Below are positions 25,607-34,798 of a stretch of 64,000 nt of DNA, one piece after another (positions within the stretch are counted from its first letter, which is position 1; every line of letters begins with the position of its first letter). The notes beneath the pieces were generated by a model, which was not told the origin of the DNA, ran no database searches, and saw only the letters and a list, made by a program, of their open reading frames with translations. The stretch covers positions 1 through 64,000 of the forward strand of contig JACZKP010000215.1 in assembly GCA_014860005.1 (NCBI GenBank). Reading direction: 5' to 3'. This DNA comes from Verrucomicrobiota bacterium. Lineage in GTDB: Bacteria; Verrucomicrobiota; Verrucomicrobiae; Limisphaerales; UBA11358. Made by a program: the position numbers and the translations under genes.

Positions 25607-27625
25607 TTATTGAAGTTCTCCCGCCACCAGGTCGCGCGCCTGGCGAATCAAGTCCAGATCAGTGGTCAAATCTCCGAATCGCAAGGGTGGCATCCCGCTC
25701 TGTCGCTGGCCCAGCAATTCCCCCGGGCCGCGCAGCTTTAGGTCCGCTTCCGCAATGCGAAAGCCGTCGTTCGTTTCCTCCAGAACGCGCAACCGTTCGC
25801 GGGATTCGGGCTGCTTGGCGTCGGAAATCAGGATGCAGTAGGACTCGTGCGCGCCGCGCCCGATGCGCCCGCGCAGTTGATGCAGTTGCGCCAACCCGAA
25901 GGCTTCGGCGTTTTCCACCAGCATCACCGTTGCGTTCGGGACATCCACCCCCACTTCGATGAGCGCGGTGGCCAGCAGCACCTGCACCGCGTTCGCGCGA
26001 AACGCAGCCATGACCTGCTCCGCTTCCTGGCTGCGCAATTGGCCGTGAACCAGACCCACCCGAAACGGCGCCAGCACCGCCTTCAGGTTTTCAAACTCCT
26101 TCGTCACGGCTTTCATCGCCCCCGGTCCGCCGTCCTCCACGCGCGGATAAACCACGTAGGCCTGCCGGCCAGCGGCAAGTTGCTGGCGCAGGAATTCCCA
26201 GACCTTGGGCAACCGGTCGCTCGCGCGAATGAAGGTTTTGATCGAACCGCGCCCCGCCGGCAGTTCGTCAATTACGGAGATGTCCAGATCGCCATAAAGC
26301 GTGAGCCCCAGCGTGCGCGGAATCGGGGTGGCGGTCATCACGAGCAGATGCGGGTAGCGTCCTTTGCGCACCAGGTCCTCGCGCTGCGCCACCCCGAATT
26401 TGTGTTGCTCGTCAATGATCACCAGACCGAGCTTGGGCAAACTGAAGCCTTCCTGAATCAGCGCGTGGGTGCCGATGACGAGGGAACTGTGATGCGTGAT
26501 GCGTGATGCGTGATGGTGAAGGTTCGATGGCTCTGGCTTAATCGCGACGGTTTTCCGGCTGCCCGTCTGTAATTGCACATTCACTCCCAGCGGCTCAAAC
26601 CAGAGTTGGAAATTCCGGTGGTGCTGCCCGGCCAGAATTTCCGTCGGCGCCATCAGCACCACATCAAATCCACTCTCCAGCGCCATCAACGCCGTGCAGG
26701 CGGCGACGGCGGTTTTGCCCGACCCGACATCGCCCTGAAGCAGCCGACGCATCGGGTGTGCCCCGCGCAGGTCTGCGCGGATTTCGCGGAGCACGCGGGT
26801 TTGTGCGCCAGTCAGCGCGAATCCCAACCCTGTCAGAAACGGTTTGATCAAATGGTTGTCGCCGCCACAGGGCAGCGCGCGGGCATTGGCCTCAAATTTC
26901 ATCCGGCGCAATTGAATGTCCCGCTGCAACGCCGTGAATTCATCCAAGGCCAGTCGTTGGCGGGCCAGTTCCGCCTCGCCCTCGGACTCCGGAAAATGCA
27001 GCCAGCGAATGGCCTCTTCGCGCGGGAGCAGGTGCAGACCGCCCCCGGCAGCCGGTCGCGGGAGGTCAGTCTTCGGCAACTGGCGCTCAAGCGTCCGCCA
27101 CATCAGCCCGCGCAACCAACGCTGCGGCAAACCTTCCGTGAGCGGATAAACCGGCACGATGCGGTTGAAGTGGATGAAACTTTCCTCGCCGCCCTCGACG
27201 ACCTCGGTTTCCGGATGGTCCATCGTGCGGGGGCGAAGCGAAAGCGGCTTGCCAAACACAATCACTTCATCGCCGACCGCGAAATACTTTTCCATGAAGG
27301 GCAGATTCCACCAGCGGCAGTGCAATCGTCCCGTGCCGTCGTCCAGGATCAACTCGAACACCGATTTGGTCCCCTTCCGGTAGGTCTTTGTTCCGAGCGC
27401 CACGACGGAACCGCGGGTGAGCGCCGCTTCGTCGAGCCGCACATCGCGAATGGGCCGGAAATGACGTCGATCTTCGTAACGCCGTGGGCGATGCAGCAAC
27501 AAGTTCTCGACGGTTACGATGCCGAGCCGCGCCAATTGGGCCGCGCGTTCGTTGCCCACGCCCCACAGACTGGTCACCGGCCGTGCGAGCGGCGATGGCA
27601 GGGGTTGAGTTTGCGGCGCGGCCAT
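25607..27625 (-). CDS. recG: ATP-dependent DNA helicase RecG
   Basis: Remodels stalled replication forks and Holliday junctions. 672 aa from ATG 27625, which avoids overlap with the upstream gene. Wedge/OB domain at the N-terminus (SLWGVGNERAAQLARLGI, LLLHRPRRYEDR), then helicase motifs: LQGDVGSGKT, MAPTEILAGQHH, VIIDEQHKFG, MTATPIPRTL and LHQLRGRIGRGAHESY. Between motifs Ia and II a segment LHHHASRITHHSS is encoded by a 7-bp repeat array (26490-26517). The gene is otherwise complete. Confidence 0.96.
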   Translation of the reverse strand: MAAPQTQPLPSPLARPVTSLWGVGNERAAQLARLGIVTVENLLLHRPRRYEDRRHFRPIRDVRLDEAALTRGSVVALGTKTYRKGTKSVFELILDDGTGRLHCRWWNLPFMEKYFAVGDEVIVFGKPLSLRPRTMDHPETEVVEGGEESFIHFNRIVPVYPLTEGLPQRWLRGLMWRTLERQLPKTDLPRPAAGGGLHLLPREEAIRWLHFPESEGEAELARQRLALDEFTALQRDIQLRRMKFEANARALPCGGDNHLIKPFLTGLGFALTGAQTRVLREIRADLRGAHPMRRLLQGDVGSGKTAVAACTALMALESGFDVVLMAPTEILAGQHHRNFQLWFEPLGVNVQLQTGSRKTVAIKPEPSNLHHHASRITHHSSLVIGTHALIQEGFSLPKLGLVIIDEQHKFGVAQREDLVRKGRYPHLLVMTATPIPRTLGLTLYGDLDISVIDELPAGRGSIKTFIRASDRLPKVWEFLRQQLAAGRQAYVVYPRVEDGGPGAMKAVTKEFENLKAVLAPFRVGLVHGQLRSQEAEQVMAAFRANAVQVLLATALIEVGVDVPNATVMLVENAEAFGLAQLHQLRGRIGRGAHESYCILISDAKQPESRERLRVLEETNDGFRIAEADLKLRGPGELLGQRQSGMPPLRFGDLTTDLDLIRQARDLVAGELQ
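26490..26517. repeat. In-frame TGATGCG heptamer array in recG
   Basis: Three exact TGATGCG units and a partial fourth. They are translated on the minus strand as part of LHHHASRITHHSS, where other RecG proteins have a short non-repetitive loop before the GTHALIQ motif. Confidence 0.85.
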
Positions 27626-27650
27626 TGGTGGGGACGATACAAACCACCGG

Positions 27651-28424
27651 TCAGATTTCAATCACGGTGATTTCAGGCCGGCAGTTGAAACGCACGTTGA
27701 GGTAAAACCAGCCCAGCCCAGCGCCGACGTAAAGCGGCCCGGATACGGTGCGAAACAAACGGAGATCATAGCGTCCCACGCCGAAGGGCACGATCAACGG
27801 CCCGTAGAACGGCAGCCGTACTTGTCCACCGTGCGAATGACCGGCCAGCGCGACGTCGAAGCGGTAAGCAGTCAGTTTCTCGATCCATTTGGGGTAATGG
27901 ATCAGCACGATGTTCTTGGCTGATTCCACCAGCGAAAGATGCGGCACTTTAGTGCAAGTGGCCCCGGCAATATTCACCCGGCCACCGGCCGCCGGAACAC
28001 TTTCGTCCAGCAGCCATTTTCCACCCGTTGCGCTGAAGGCAACGGCAATACGGTCAAAATCCGCGTTGCTCCAGTAATCATGATTGCCCGGCACGCCGTA
28101 GAGCGGTGACCTGATCCCGCCCAACAGTTCCAACGCCTCGTAGAGATGTCCGGCGTTCTCAATGAGGTCGCCGGTGAAGCATACAAACTCGGGGGACAAA
28201 GCGTTGATCTTGGCAACAGCCGCCGCCAGGAAATCGCGGTCGCCCTTGTGATGCAAATCCGTGAAGTGAGCAAAACTATGCGCGACTTTGCCCCCGGCCA
28301 GCCGGACGCGGCGGATCTTGATCCAGGAAGGCTCCAGCCAGAACGCGTTGGCCGCGGCCAGCGCGGGCACGCCATAGAGCAGCGCCCGGAGAAAGCGCCG
28401 ACGGTTGATTGGGCTGAGTTTCAT
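27651..28424 (-). CDS. Membrane-anchored metallophosphoesterase
   Basis: 257 aa from ATG 28424 (MKLSPINRRRFLRALLYGVP), which has a Tat-like RRRF followed by a hydrophobic stretch. The frame is open upstream, but that part is not protein-like. Calcineurin-like metal motifs are FTDLHHKGD, CFTGDLIENA, YGVPGNHDYW, IHYPK and LAGHSHGGQ. It resembles the YkuE/LpxH-like phosphoesterases that cut phospholipid or nucleotide phosphoesters. Its stop is 26 bp before the recG start. Confidence 0.88.
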   Translation of the reverse strand: MKLSPINRRRFLRALLYGVPALAAANAFWLEPSWIKIRRVRLAGGKVAHSFAHFTDLHHKGDRDFLAAAVAKINALSPEFVCFTGDLIENAGHLYEALELLGGIRSPLYGVPGNHDYWSNADFDRIAVAFSATGGKWLLDESVPAAGGRVNIAGATCTKVPHLSLVESAKNIVLIHYPKWIEKLTAYRFDVALAGHSHGGQVRLPFYGPLIVPFGVGRYDLRLFRTVSGPLYVGAGLGWFYLNVRFNCRPEITVIEI

Positions 28425-28582
28425 GGCAACCGCATTGAACGACCCAAAGCTATGCGGTGACCAAAAGCCATGCAAGTTTGCGCGTCGCCGACTGCAAAAC
28501 GTTGGAATGGTCGGGGCGAAGCTTCGCCAAACGACTTCGCAAAAGGATTGAAAACCCGGCGGGAGCGTCCTAGCCTGCCGCC

Positions 28583-29575
28583 ATGAAACTCGCCTTTCAC
28601 TTCCTGACGGCTGCTGCGGTGTTTGCTTTGACAACCGGCGCGCTGGCCGCCGCCGAAAAGACATACACGATTGCGGTGATTCCCAAGGGCACGACGCACG
28701 AATTCTGGAAATGCATTCACGCCGGCGCCATCAAGGCCCAGCGCGAATTGCAGGCGCAGGGCACGAAGGTGGAGATCATCTGGAAAGGCCCGCTGCGCGA
28801 GGACGACCGCGACCAGCAGATTCAGGTGGTGGAAAACTTCATGACCCGCCGGGTCAGTGGCATCGTGCTCGCGCCCCTGGATTCACGGGCGCTCGTCAAA
28901 CCTGTTGCCAACGCCGTAGCCTCGGGCATCCCAGTTGTGATCATGGATTCGGATTTGAATTCCGACAAGCACGTGAGTTTCGTCGCGACGGACAATTACA
29001 AGGGCGGTGTGCTGGGCGCGGAGCGATTGGCGTCGCTGCTCGGCGGCAAGGGCAACGTGATCCTGCTCCGTTACGCCGTCGGTTCGGCCAGCACCGAAGC
29101 GCGAGAGAATGGCTTCCTCGACACGATCAAATCGAAGTACCCGAACATAAAGATCATTTCCGCGGATCAATACGCCGGCGCCACGCGCGAAACCGCGTAT
29201 CAAGCGTCGCAGAATCTGTTGAACCGCCATGGCCGCAACGTCAACGGCATTTTCTGCGTGAACGAGAACTCCGCCGTAGGCATGGCCAAGGCCTTGCGCG
29301 ACCTCGGCAAGGCGGGTGGCCAGGTCAAGATGGTGGGCTTCGATGCGGGCTCGCAGTCCGTTCAGGACCTCAAGAATGGCGACGTGCAGGGGTTGGTGGT
29401 TCAGAATCCGGTGCGCATGAGTTACCTAGGCGTGATGACGCTCATGCAGCATCTGCGCGGCGAAGCTGTCGAGAAACGGATTGATACGGGCGTCACCGTG
29501 GTCACCCCTGAGAACATGGAGCAGCCGGAGATCAAGGAACTGATTTATCCGCCGCTGGACAAATACCTCAACTGA
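28583..29575 (+). CDS. Sugar ABC transporter substrate-binding protein (RbsB type)
   Basis: 330 aa periplasmic binding protein. Signal peptide (LTAAAVFALTTGALAAA), then the RbsB-like fold: YTIAVIPKGTTHEFWKCIHAG, VSGIVLAPLDSRALVKPV, ARENGFLDTIKSKYPNIKI and IFCVNENSAVGMAKALRDL. It probably binds a pentose or related sugar. The permease gene follows 44 bp later. The matching ATPase is probably the RbsA-type protein at 12.8-14.3 kb. Confidence 0.92.
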   Translation: MKLAFHFLTAAAVFALTTGALAAAEKTYTIAVIPKGTTHEFWKCIHAGAIKAQRELQAQGTKVEIIWKGPLREDDRDQQIQVVENFMTRRVSGIVLAPLDSRALVKPVANAVASGIPVVIMDSDLNSDKHVSFVATDNYKGGVLGAERLASLLGGKGNVILLRYAVGSASTEARENGFLDTIKSKYPNIKIISADQYAGATRETAYQASQNLLNRHGRNVNGIFCVNENSAVGMAKALRDLGKAGGQVKMVGFDAGSQSVQDLKNGDVQGLVVQNPVRMSYLGVMTLMQHLRGEAVEKRIDTGVTVVTPENMEQPEIKELIYPPLDKYLN

Positions 29576-29619
29576 AGGGCGCCCGCTCCCTGGGATGGAA
29601 TTCGCAAGTGAGGAAAGTA

Positions 29620-30780
29620 ATGGATAAGGCGCAACCTCCCGGGGCAGGCGTAGGCCATCGCGGCAAACTCCAGTTCTCGCGGTTCATCAATTTCGTTGGG
29701 CCACTGCTCGGTTTGCTTGCAGTCGTACTCTTCTTCGCCGTTCTGCTGGGTGTCAAAGATGTCCGTGAACTCATGGAGAAGAGGCAGACGGATGGGTTGG
29801 CAGAGTTCTTCTCGACACTCAAACTGGCGATAACGAACCCAATGGAGTTCGTAGATGATCCAGCGGAATTGGAGGAAAGATCTGCCCTGCAAATTGTCTT
29901 CCCCGGGTTCGCGGCCTTTTTGTCAGGCGCCAACTTCAAAATCATCCTCACGCAAACGGTCATCGTTGCGATTTGTGCCCTGGGCATGACGATGATCATC
30001 GTCAGCGGCGGCATTGACCTGAGCATCGGCTCGACCGTGGCCCTCACCAGCGTCGTCGGGGCCACATTCATCTTGAAGGGTTATCCGCCGACGTTGGTGG
30101 TGACGTTGACCATTCTCACGGGCGGCCTGCTGGGGTTGATCAACGGCGGGATTATAGCCGGGATTCGGATGATGCCCTTCATCGTGACGCTGGGCATGAT
30201 GGGCATCGCGCGCGGGCTGGCGAAGTGGATCGGGAAAAATCAGACCGTCAATTATCCCGACTCGCCGTTGGACAAAATCATGGCCCTCGAAGCGCCGCAG
30301 GATCTGTTTCCGCTACCGATGGGTGTTTGGATTGCCATCGGTCTGGCCATCGTCATGTCCGTTGTAATGCGGCGAACGGTGTTTGGCCGGTACATTTTCG
30401 CCATCGGTTCGAATGAATTGGCCGCCCGGCTCTCGGGCGTTCGCGTGCGACTCTACAAGGCCACCATCTATGCGGTGGCCGGATTATTCTTCGGCTTGGC
30501 GGGTTTGATGCAGCTTTCGCGGCTCACGCAAGGCGATCCGTCGGTGGCCATCGGCTTGGAACTGGACGTCATCGCTGCCGTCGTTATCGGCGGCGCCAGT
30601 TTGAGCGGTGGCAGCGGGAGCATTCTCGGTTCGATGATCGGCGCGCTGATCATGGCCGTGTTGCGCAACGGCTCGAATCAGAGCGGCTGGCCGACTTACA
30701 GGCAGGAAATCATCATCGGCATCGTCATCATCCTGGCCGTGGGGCTGGATAAATTGCGCCAAAGTCGGGCGAAGGGGTGA
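29620..30780 (+). CDS. Sugar ABC transporter permease (RbsC type)
   Basis: 386 aa from ATG 29620, preceded by GAGGAAAG; a GTG at 29608 is possible. About eight to ten membrane segments. An unusual ~90-residue segment between helix 1 and the next helix (ELMEKRQTDGLAEFFSTL) is longer than in standard RbsC. The family signature is LGMTMIIVSGGIDLSIGSTVAL, with IAAVVIGGASLSGGSGSI near the end. It forms an importer with the preceding binding protein. Confidence 0.92.
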   Translation: MDKAQPPGAGVGHRGKLQFSRFINFVGPLLGLLAVVLFFAVLLGVKDVRELMEKRQTDGLAEFFSTLKLAITNPMEFVDDPAELEERSALQIVFPGFAAFLSGANFKIILTQTVIVAICALGMTMIIVSGGIDLSIGSTVALTSVVGATFILKGYPPTLVVTLTILTGGLLGLINGGIIAGIRMMPFIVTLGMMGIARGLAKWIGKNQTVNYPDSPLDKIMALEAPQDLFPLPMGVWIAIGLAIVMSVVMRRTVFGRYIFAIGSNELAARLSGVRVRLYKATIYAVAGLFFGLAGLMQLSRLTQGDPSVAIGLELDVIAAVVIGGASLSGGSGSILGSMIGALIMAVLRNGSNQSGWPTYRQEIIIGIVIILAVGLDKLRQSRAKG

Positions 30781-30848
30781 GCCGCGCATCTTGACCCAGT
30801 GCGTATTTATGTGGCGAAACGCCGCCGCTGGAAATAGAGTTCCCCTAC

Positions 30849-31124
30849 ATGAAACGCACGGTTTCGACTTCATCCTTGGCCGACCGAATGCTGGATCTGG
30901 CGGCGGAGTGTTTTGATGCCCCCACGCTGGAGGCATTGGCCAGGTTGCGATTAAGCCCCAAATTGACGGCGCACGTGGACCGTCTTGCCAAAAGAGCCAA
31001 CGAAGGCGTGTTGACCCCGCGCGAGCGCGCCGAGTATCAAGCCTATCTCAAGACTTCCGAAACGCTCGCACTCATCCAGCTTCGGGCCCGTTTGAAATTA
31101 CGTCTCCCCATTCCCGCCGAGTGA
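30849..31124 (+). CDS. Small helical protein paired with an HNH nuclease
   Basis: 91 aa, wholly helical by composition: AECFDAPTLEALARLRLSPK, then LTPRERAEYQAYLKTSETLALIQ. No known catalytic motif. It ends 4 bp before the HNH start, so the two are an operon. From memory this small protein/HNH pair is common in Cyanobacteria, Planctomycetes and Verrucomicrobia, and its role is unknown. Confidence 0.78.
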   Translation: MKRTVSTSSLADRMLDLAAECFDAPTLEALARLRLSPKLTAHVDRLAKRANEGVLTPRERAEYQAYLKTSETLALIQLRARLKLRLPIPAE

Positions 31125-31128
31125 GCGC

Positions 31129-31527
31129 ATGAGCGCTGCCCTCCGGCTCAAAGTCCGTCAGCGCGCCCGGGCGCGTTGCGAATACTGCCGGTTGCCCGAT
31201 CTGCTGCCGCAACTCTTGTGGTTTCATCTGGAGCACATCCGTGCCCGCCGACACGGCGGTTCGAATTCGCTGGCGAACCTGGCTTGGGCGTGTGCCCGGT
31301 GCAACGAACGCAAAGGCCCCAATCTCTCGGGTGTGGACCCGGACACCAATCGCGTGGTGCGCCTTTTCAACCCGCGGCACGATGTTTGGGCAAGGCATTT
31401 TGTCTGGGAATCGCTGCGCATCCGCGGGCTTACTCCCACGGGCCGCGCGACCACCTGGCTCCTGGAATTCAATTCCGACGAACGCCTCAAACTGCGTCAA
31501 GGGCTGAAAACCCTTGGACTGTTTTGA
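31129..31527 (+). CDS. HNH endonuclease domain protein
   Basis: 132 aa. The HNH site is laid out as CEYCRLPD (zinc Cys pair), HLEHIRARRHGGSNSLANLAW (first His and the Asn), then CARCNERKGPNLSG (second Cys pair and His-position variant). The C-terminal half (ARHFVWESLRIRGLTPTGRAT) is typical of the standalone subfamily. Possible roles are DNA cleavage in defence or mobile elements. The four-base spacing from the upstream gene implies joint action. Confidence 0.88.
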   Translation: MSAALRLKVRQRARARCEYCRLPDLLPQLLWFHLEHIRARRHGGSNSLANLAWACARCNERKGPNLSGVDPDTNRVVRLFNPRHDVWARHFVWESLRIRGLTPTGRATTWLLEFNSDERLKLRQGLKTLGLF

Positions 31528-31642
31528 GCAAGATTCCGATTAAGACCGCCGAGGAATGTTCGACAATCCGGCTGTGCTTTGTTTCGATTCAAGCATTCGG
31601 AAATCTATGAACGGACAACCATCTCGCCCGAAGGGACAGTTT

Positions 31643-33637
31643 ATGAAAATCACTCAAATCACCGTTGGCCTGCTCCTGGCCATGACCACCGCCACGCCGC
31701 TCCCTGCCCAAATCAGCGCGTTCACTTATCAAGGCCGGCTGAATTTGAACGACGCGCCGGCCGACGGGATTTATGATTTACGATTTACGATTTACGACGC
31801 GCTCTCAGGCGGCGGCGCGGCAGGCGGGCCGCTGACCAACGCCGCCGTGGACGTGAACCACGGGCTGTTCAGCGTCCTGTTGGACTTCGGCGCGGGCGTG
31901 TTCAATGGCGAGCCGCGCTGGCTGGAAATCAACGTGCGCACCAACGGCGGCGGCGCGTTCACGGCGCTGTCGCCGCGGCAGTTGTTGACGCCAACGCCTT
32001 ACGCGATTGCCGCCCACAGCGCCAGCAACCTGCTCGGCGCGCTGCCCGCCAGCCAGATCAGCGGAACGATTCCGAACGCCTCGCTCCCTGCCAGCCCCAG
32101 TTTTTCCGGCACCGTCACGGCCAACAACTTTTCCGGAAACGGCGGCGGTCTGACGAACGTGAACGCGGTTGCGCTCGGTGGATTGAACAGTTCCGACTTT
32201 TGGAGGACCACAGGCAATGCTGGAACAACTGCCGGCACGCATTTTCTTGGGACAACGGACAACCAACCTTTGGAATTAAGGGCAGGTAACATTCGCGCGT
32301 TTCGTATCGAGAAGGACAGCAGTGGTTTCGGCGCTCCCAATGTCATCGGCGGCGCGCCGGTTAACTTGGTGGAGGGTGGGGTATTCGGGGCGACCATATC
32401 TGGCGGAGGGGTCGCGTCCATCGGCGTTCCTCGTGCGAATCGTGTGGGCGGCAACTTCGGAGCGATCGGCGGCGGAAGTGGGAACACAATCCTTGCCCAA
32501 TCTGCAACGATTGGTGGGGGCGATGGAAACACGATTGAAACCAACGCCTTCTCCGCAATCATTGGCGGTGGTGCTCAGAATTCCATTGCCGGAGGTGCTG
32601 GCACAATCGCTGGCGGACGGCACAATTTCGCGGGACTGGACGCAGATTTCGCAGCCATCGGCGGCGGTTTCCAAAACTGGATCAAGAACCAAGCCACAGC
32701 CGGCACTATTGCCGGCGGTTACGCCAATACCATTCAAGACGGCGCAGCCGGATGCATTATCGGCGGTGGAAGTTTCAACACGATTGGGGCTGATTCAACT
32801 CAGGCCACGATTACGGGTGGTTACCTAAACGAAGGCGGTACAAATTCGATTTACAGTGCGATTGGCGGGGGCTGGCACAACACAATCGGAGCAAATTCGT
32901 CGCATGGCACGGTTGCAGGGGGAGCGGGGAATGGTGTAGGGGTCAACGCCGCGAGCAGCGCGATAGCCGGCGGCTGGGAGAACAGGACGGGCAACCTCTC
33001 CGAGGGCAGCGCACTTGGCGGAGGCAAGTACAATCTGACCGCGAGCAATTCGATATGTGCTACGATACCCGGCGGAGAAGACAACTTTGCTACGAATTAC
33101 GCTTTTGCAGTGGGGCGCAGCGCCAAGGCTAACCACACCGGCACCTTGGTCTGGGGCGATTCCACCGACGCCGACATCACCTCTACCAACGATAACTCCG
33201 TCACTATGCGTGCCTCGGGCGGTTATCGGCTCTTCACCGACAGCACTGCCGCAACGGGCGCATTTCTGGAGGCCGGCAGCGGCAGTTGGACCAGCATGAG
33301 CGACCGCAACGCCAAGGAAAATTTCCGCGGGTCGGATGCGCGCGAGGTTCTGGAAAGAGTTGTCGCCCTGCCGGTGCAAACGTGGAACTACAAGTCGCAG
33401 GACGCGGGCATCCGGCACATCGGGCCGATGGCGCAGGATTTCCAGGCCGCGTTCGGCGTGGGCGAGAGCAGCACGGGCATTTCCACCGTGGACGCCGACG
33501 GCGTGGCGCTGGCCGCGATTCAAGGTTTGAACCAGAAGCTGGAGGAAACGCGCGCTGAGAACGTGGAGTTGAAGCAGCGTCTCACGGAACTCGAATCGCT
33601 CGTTCAGAAACTCAGCCTCGCGCAAACGCAGCGATGA
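31643..33637 (+). CDS. Secreted beta-roll fibre protein with S74 chaperone domain
   Basis: 664 aa from ATG 31643 (signal peptide ITVGLLLAMTTATPLPAQ). N-terminal domain (~20-130: FTYQGRLNLNDAPADGIYDL), then a long array of 16-24-residue repeats with IGGGxxNxI cores (IGGGSGNTI, IGGGDGNTI, IIGGGAQNSI, TIAGGRHNF, IGGGWHNTI). These resemble the YadA-like trimeric beta-roll. The C-terminal intramolecular chaperone of phage tail-spikes (peptidase S74) has SDRNAKENF, AVVALPVQTWNYK-like and GPMAQDFQAAFG, and ends in a coiled coil. It is probably a trimeric surface fibre that self-cleaves. The start of the mature domain overlaps a 4-unit 7-bp repeat (31769-31796). Confidence 0.88.
   Translation: MKITQITVGLLLAMTTATPLPAQISAFTYQGRLNLNDAPADGIYDLRFTIYDALSGGGAAGGPLTNAAVDVNHGLFSVLLDFGAGVFNGEPRWLEINVRTNGGGAFTALSPRQLLTPTPYAIAAHSASNLLGALPASQISGTIPNASLPASPSFSGTVTANNFSGNGGGLTNVNAVALGGLNSSDFWRTTGNAGTTAGTHFLGTTDNQPLELRAGNIRAFRIEKDSSGFGAPNVIGGAPVNLVEGGVFGATISGGGVASIGVPRANRVGGNFGAIGGGSGNTILAQSATIGGGDGNTIETNAFSAIIGGGAQNSIAGGAGTIAGGRHNFAGLDADFAAIGGGFQNWIKNQATAGTIAGGYANTIQDGAAGCIIGGGSFNTIGADSTQATITGGYLNEGGTNSIYSAIGGGWHNTIGANSSHGTVAGGAGNGVGVNAASSAIAGGWENRTGNLSEGSALGGGKYNLTASNSICATIPGGEDNFATNYAFAVGRSAKANHTGTLVWGDSTDADITSTNDNSVTMRASGGYRLFTDSTAATGAFLEAGSGSWTSMSDRNAKENFRGSDAREVLERVVALPVQTWNYKSQDAGIRHIGPMAQDFQAAFGVGESSTGISTVDADGVALAAIQGLNQKLEETRAENVELKQRLTELESLVQKLSLAQTQR
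31769..31796. repeat. ATTTACG heptamer array in the S74 protein gene
   Basis: Four consecutive units (ATTTATG, then three ATTTACG). They encode IYDLRFTIYD, a sequence normal for this protein family, so repeat and function coincide. Confidence 0.8.
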
Positions 33638-34034
33638 ACCGCAGGATTCGCGCGAGTTTAGCCGGACAGCGGGCCGACGGTGACGCGTAATCCTTCAGTC
33701 TTGCCCGGCGGTAGCTATACAGGTTTCCAACCGGCAGGCCGGCGCAAACTGGGCGCGGCCGCGCGGTCGAGCGCGATGCCGGCTGGAAGCCCTGCGATCC
33801 AGCAGACTGGAAGTCTGCGCTACGAAGGTGTGAAATATCCGCTCTAAAGATCGCAGATCGCACCAAGTGACGGGATTCGTTTCAGGGCGCCGCCGACGAG
33901 GTCATTGATCAGCACCACCAAGCATTGCTTCGCCGGGAAAAGCAACTTGGGGGCGATGCCTTCGGCGGGCTGCACTTATCCGTGGCGTTGGCACAGGCAA
34001 CCGCGCCCCGCATCAGGGTTACTCACGGGGTGCT
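33638..34034. other. Intergenic region with composite palindromic element
   Basis: No gene seen. A palindromic element occupies 33711-33823. It starts GTAGCTATACAGG and ends GCAGACTGGAAGTCTGCGC plus TAC, sharing the end TCTGCGCTAC with 23222-23354. An inner part (CCGGCAGGCCGGC, GCGCGGCCGCGC) is also self-complementary. The rest (33824-34034) shows nothing recognisable. It separates the fibre protein gene from the convergent response-regulator gene. Confidence 0.75.
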
Positions 34035-34739
34035 TCACGGCGCCGTGGCGCGCACCGCTGGGGCGGCTGATGCTTCCATACGGTTGGATTCCACGACCCC
34101 GCTGGACACCGCGTAGCGTGTCAGACTGGCGATGTTGTGGATGTTCAGCATATTCATGAGGTCCTGGCGGTGTTTCTCCACGGTCTTTATGCTCAACGAC
34201 AGCATGCCGGCGATCTGCTTGGTGGCATATCCTTCGGCGATCAACTGGAGGACTTCGGTTTGACGACTGGTCAACTTGGTGGTTTTGGATTTGACCGGGT
34301 TGCCGTTGGGAAACTTGTCCTGCCACTGCTTCAACATGCGTTTGGCAACGGGCGGACTGAAAAAGGCGTTGCCGCCGGCAATTTCGCGGATGCCCCTCAA
34401 CAAATCATCCCCGGCGGTCTCTTTCATCAAGTAGCCGGCGGCGCCGGCTTCAACCGCGTGTTCGATGTACGCATCGTCACTGTAAGCCGAGAGGATGAGA
34501 ACTTTGGACGAGGGGACTTCTCTGGCAATTTGGCGGGCGGCTTCCAAGCCGTTTAATAGCGGCATCGCGAGGTCTTGAAGGACCACGTCGGGCTTAAGCC
34601 TTTTTGTTTCGCGTACCGACTGCTGGCCGTTGATCGCTTCGCCGACCACCTGGATATCGGCCTCTTTTTCCAGGAGCAGCCGCAGTCCTTCTCGAACCAC
34701 GGTGTGATCGTCGCAAAGTAGGACGGTAATTTTTTTCAT
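34035..34739 (-). CDS. NarL/FixJ-family response regulator
   Basis: 234 aa transcription factor. Receiver domain (1-120) with phospho-acceptor Asp56 (VVLQDLAMP), acidic pair DD at 10-11 and Lys at SAYS...LMKET. LuxR-type HTH (~160-215): KLTSRQTEVLQLIAEGYATK, then SLSIKTVEKHRQDLMNMLN. It is the last of three co-directional signalling genes. It probably controls genes whose promoters contain NarL-like inverted repeats; GGGT...ACCC motifs occur near 61751 and 63545. Confidence 0.93.
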   Translation of the reverse strand: MKKITVLLCDDHTVVREGLRLLLEKEADIQVVGEAINGQQSVRETKRLKPDVVLQDLAMPLLNGLEAARQIAREVPSSKVLILSAYSDDAYIEHAVEAGAAGYLMKETAGDDLLRGIREIAGGNAFFSPPVAKRMLKQWQDKFPNGNPVKSKTTKLTSRQTEVLQLIAEGYATKQIAGMLSLSIKTVEKHRQDLMNMLNIHNIASLTRYAVSSGVVESNRMEASAAPAVRATAP

Positions 34740-34798
34740 TTTCTTGTTTCGATGTAGTTTTGAGTTCTTGCCGTTTGTTCATTTACGGCTGGTGGACG

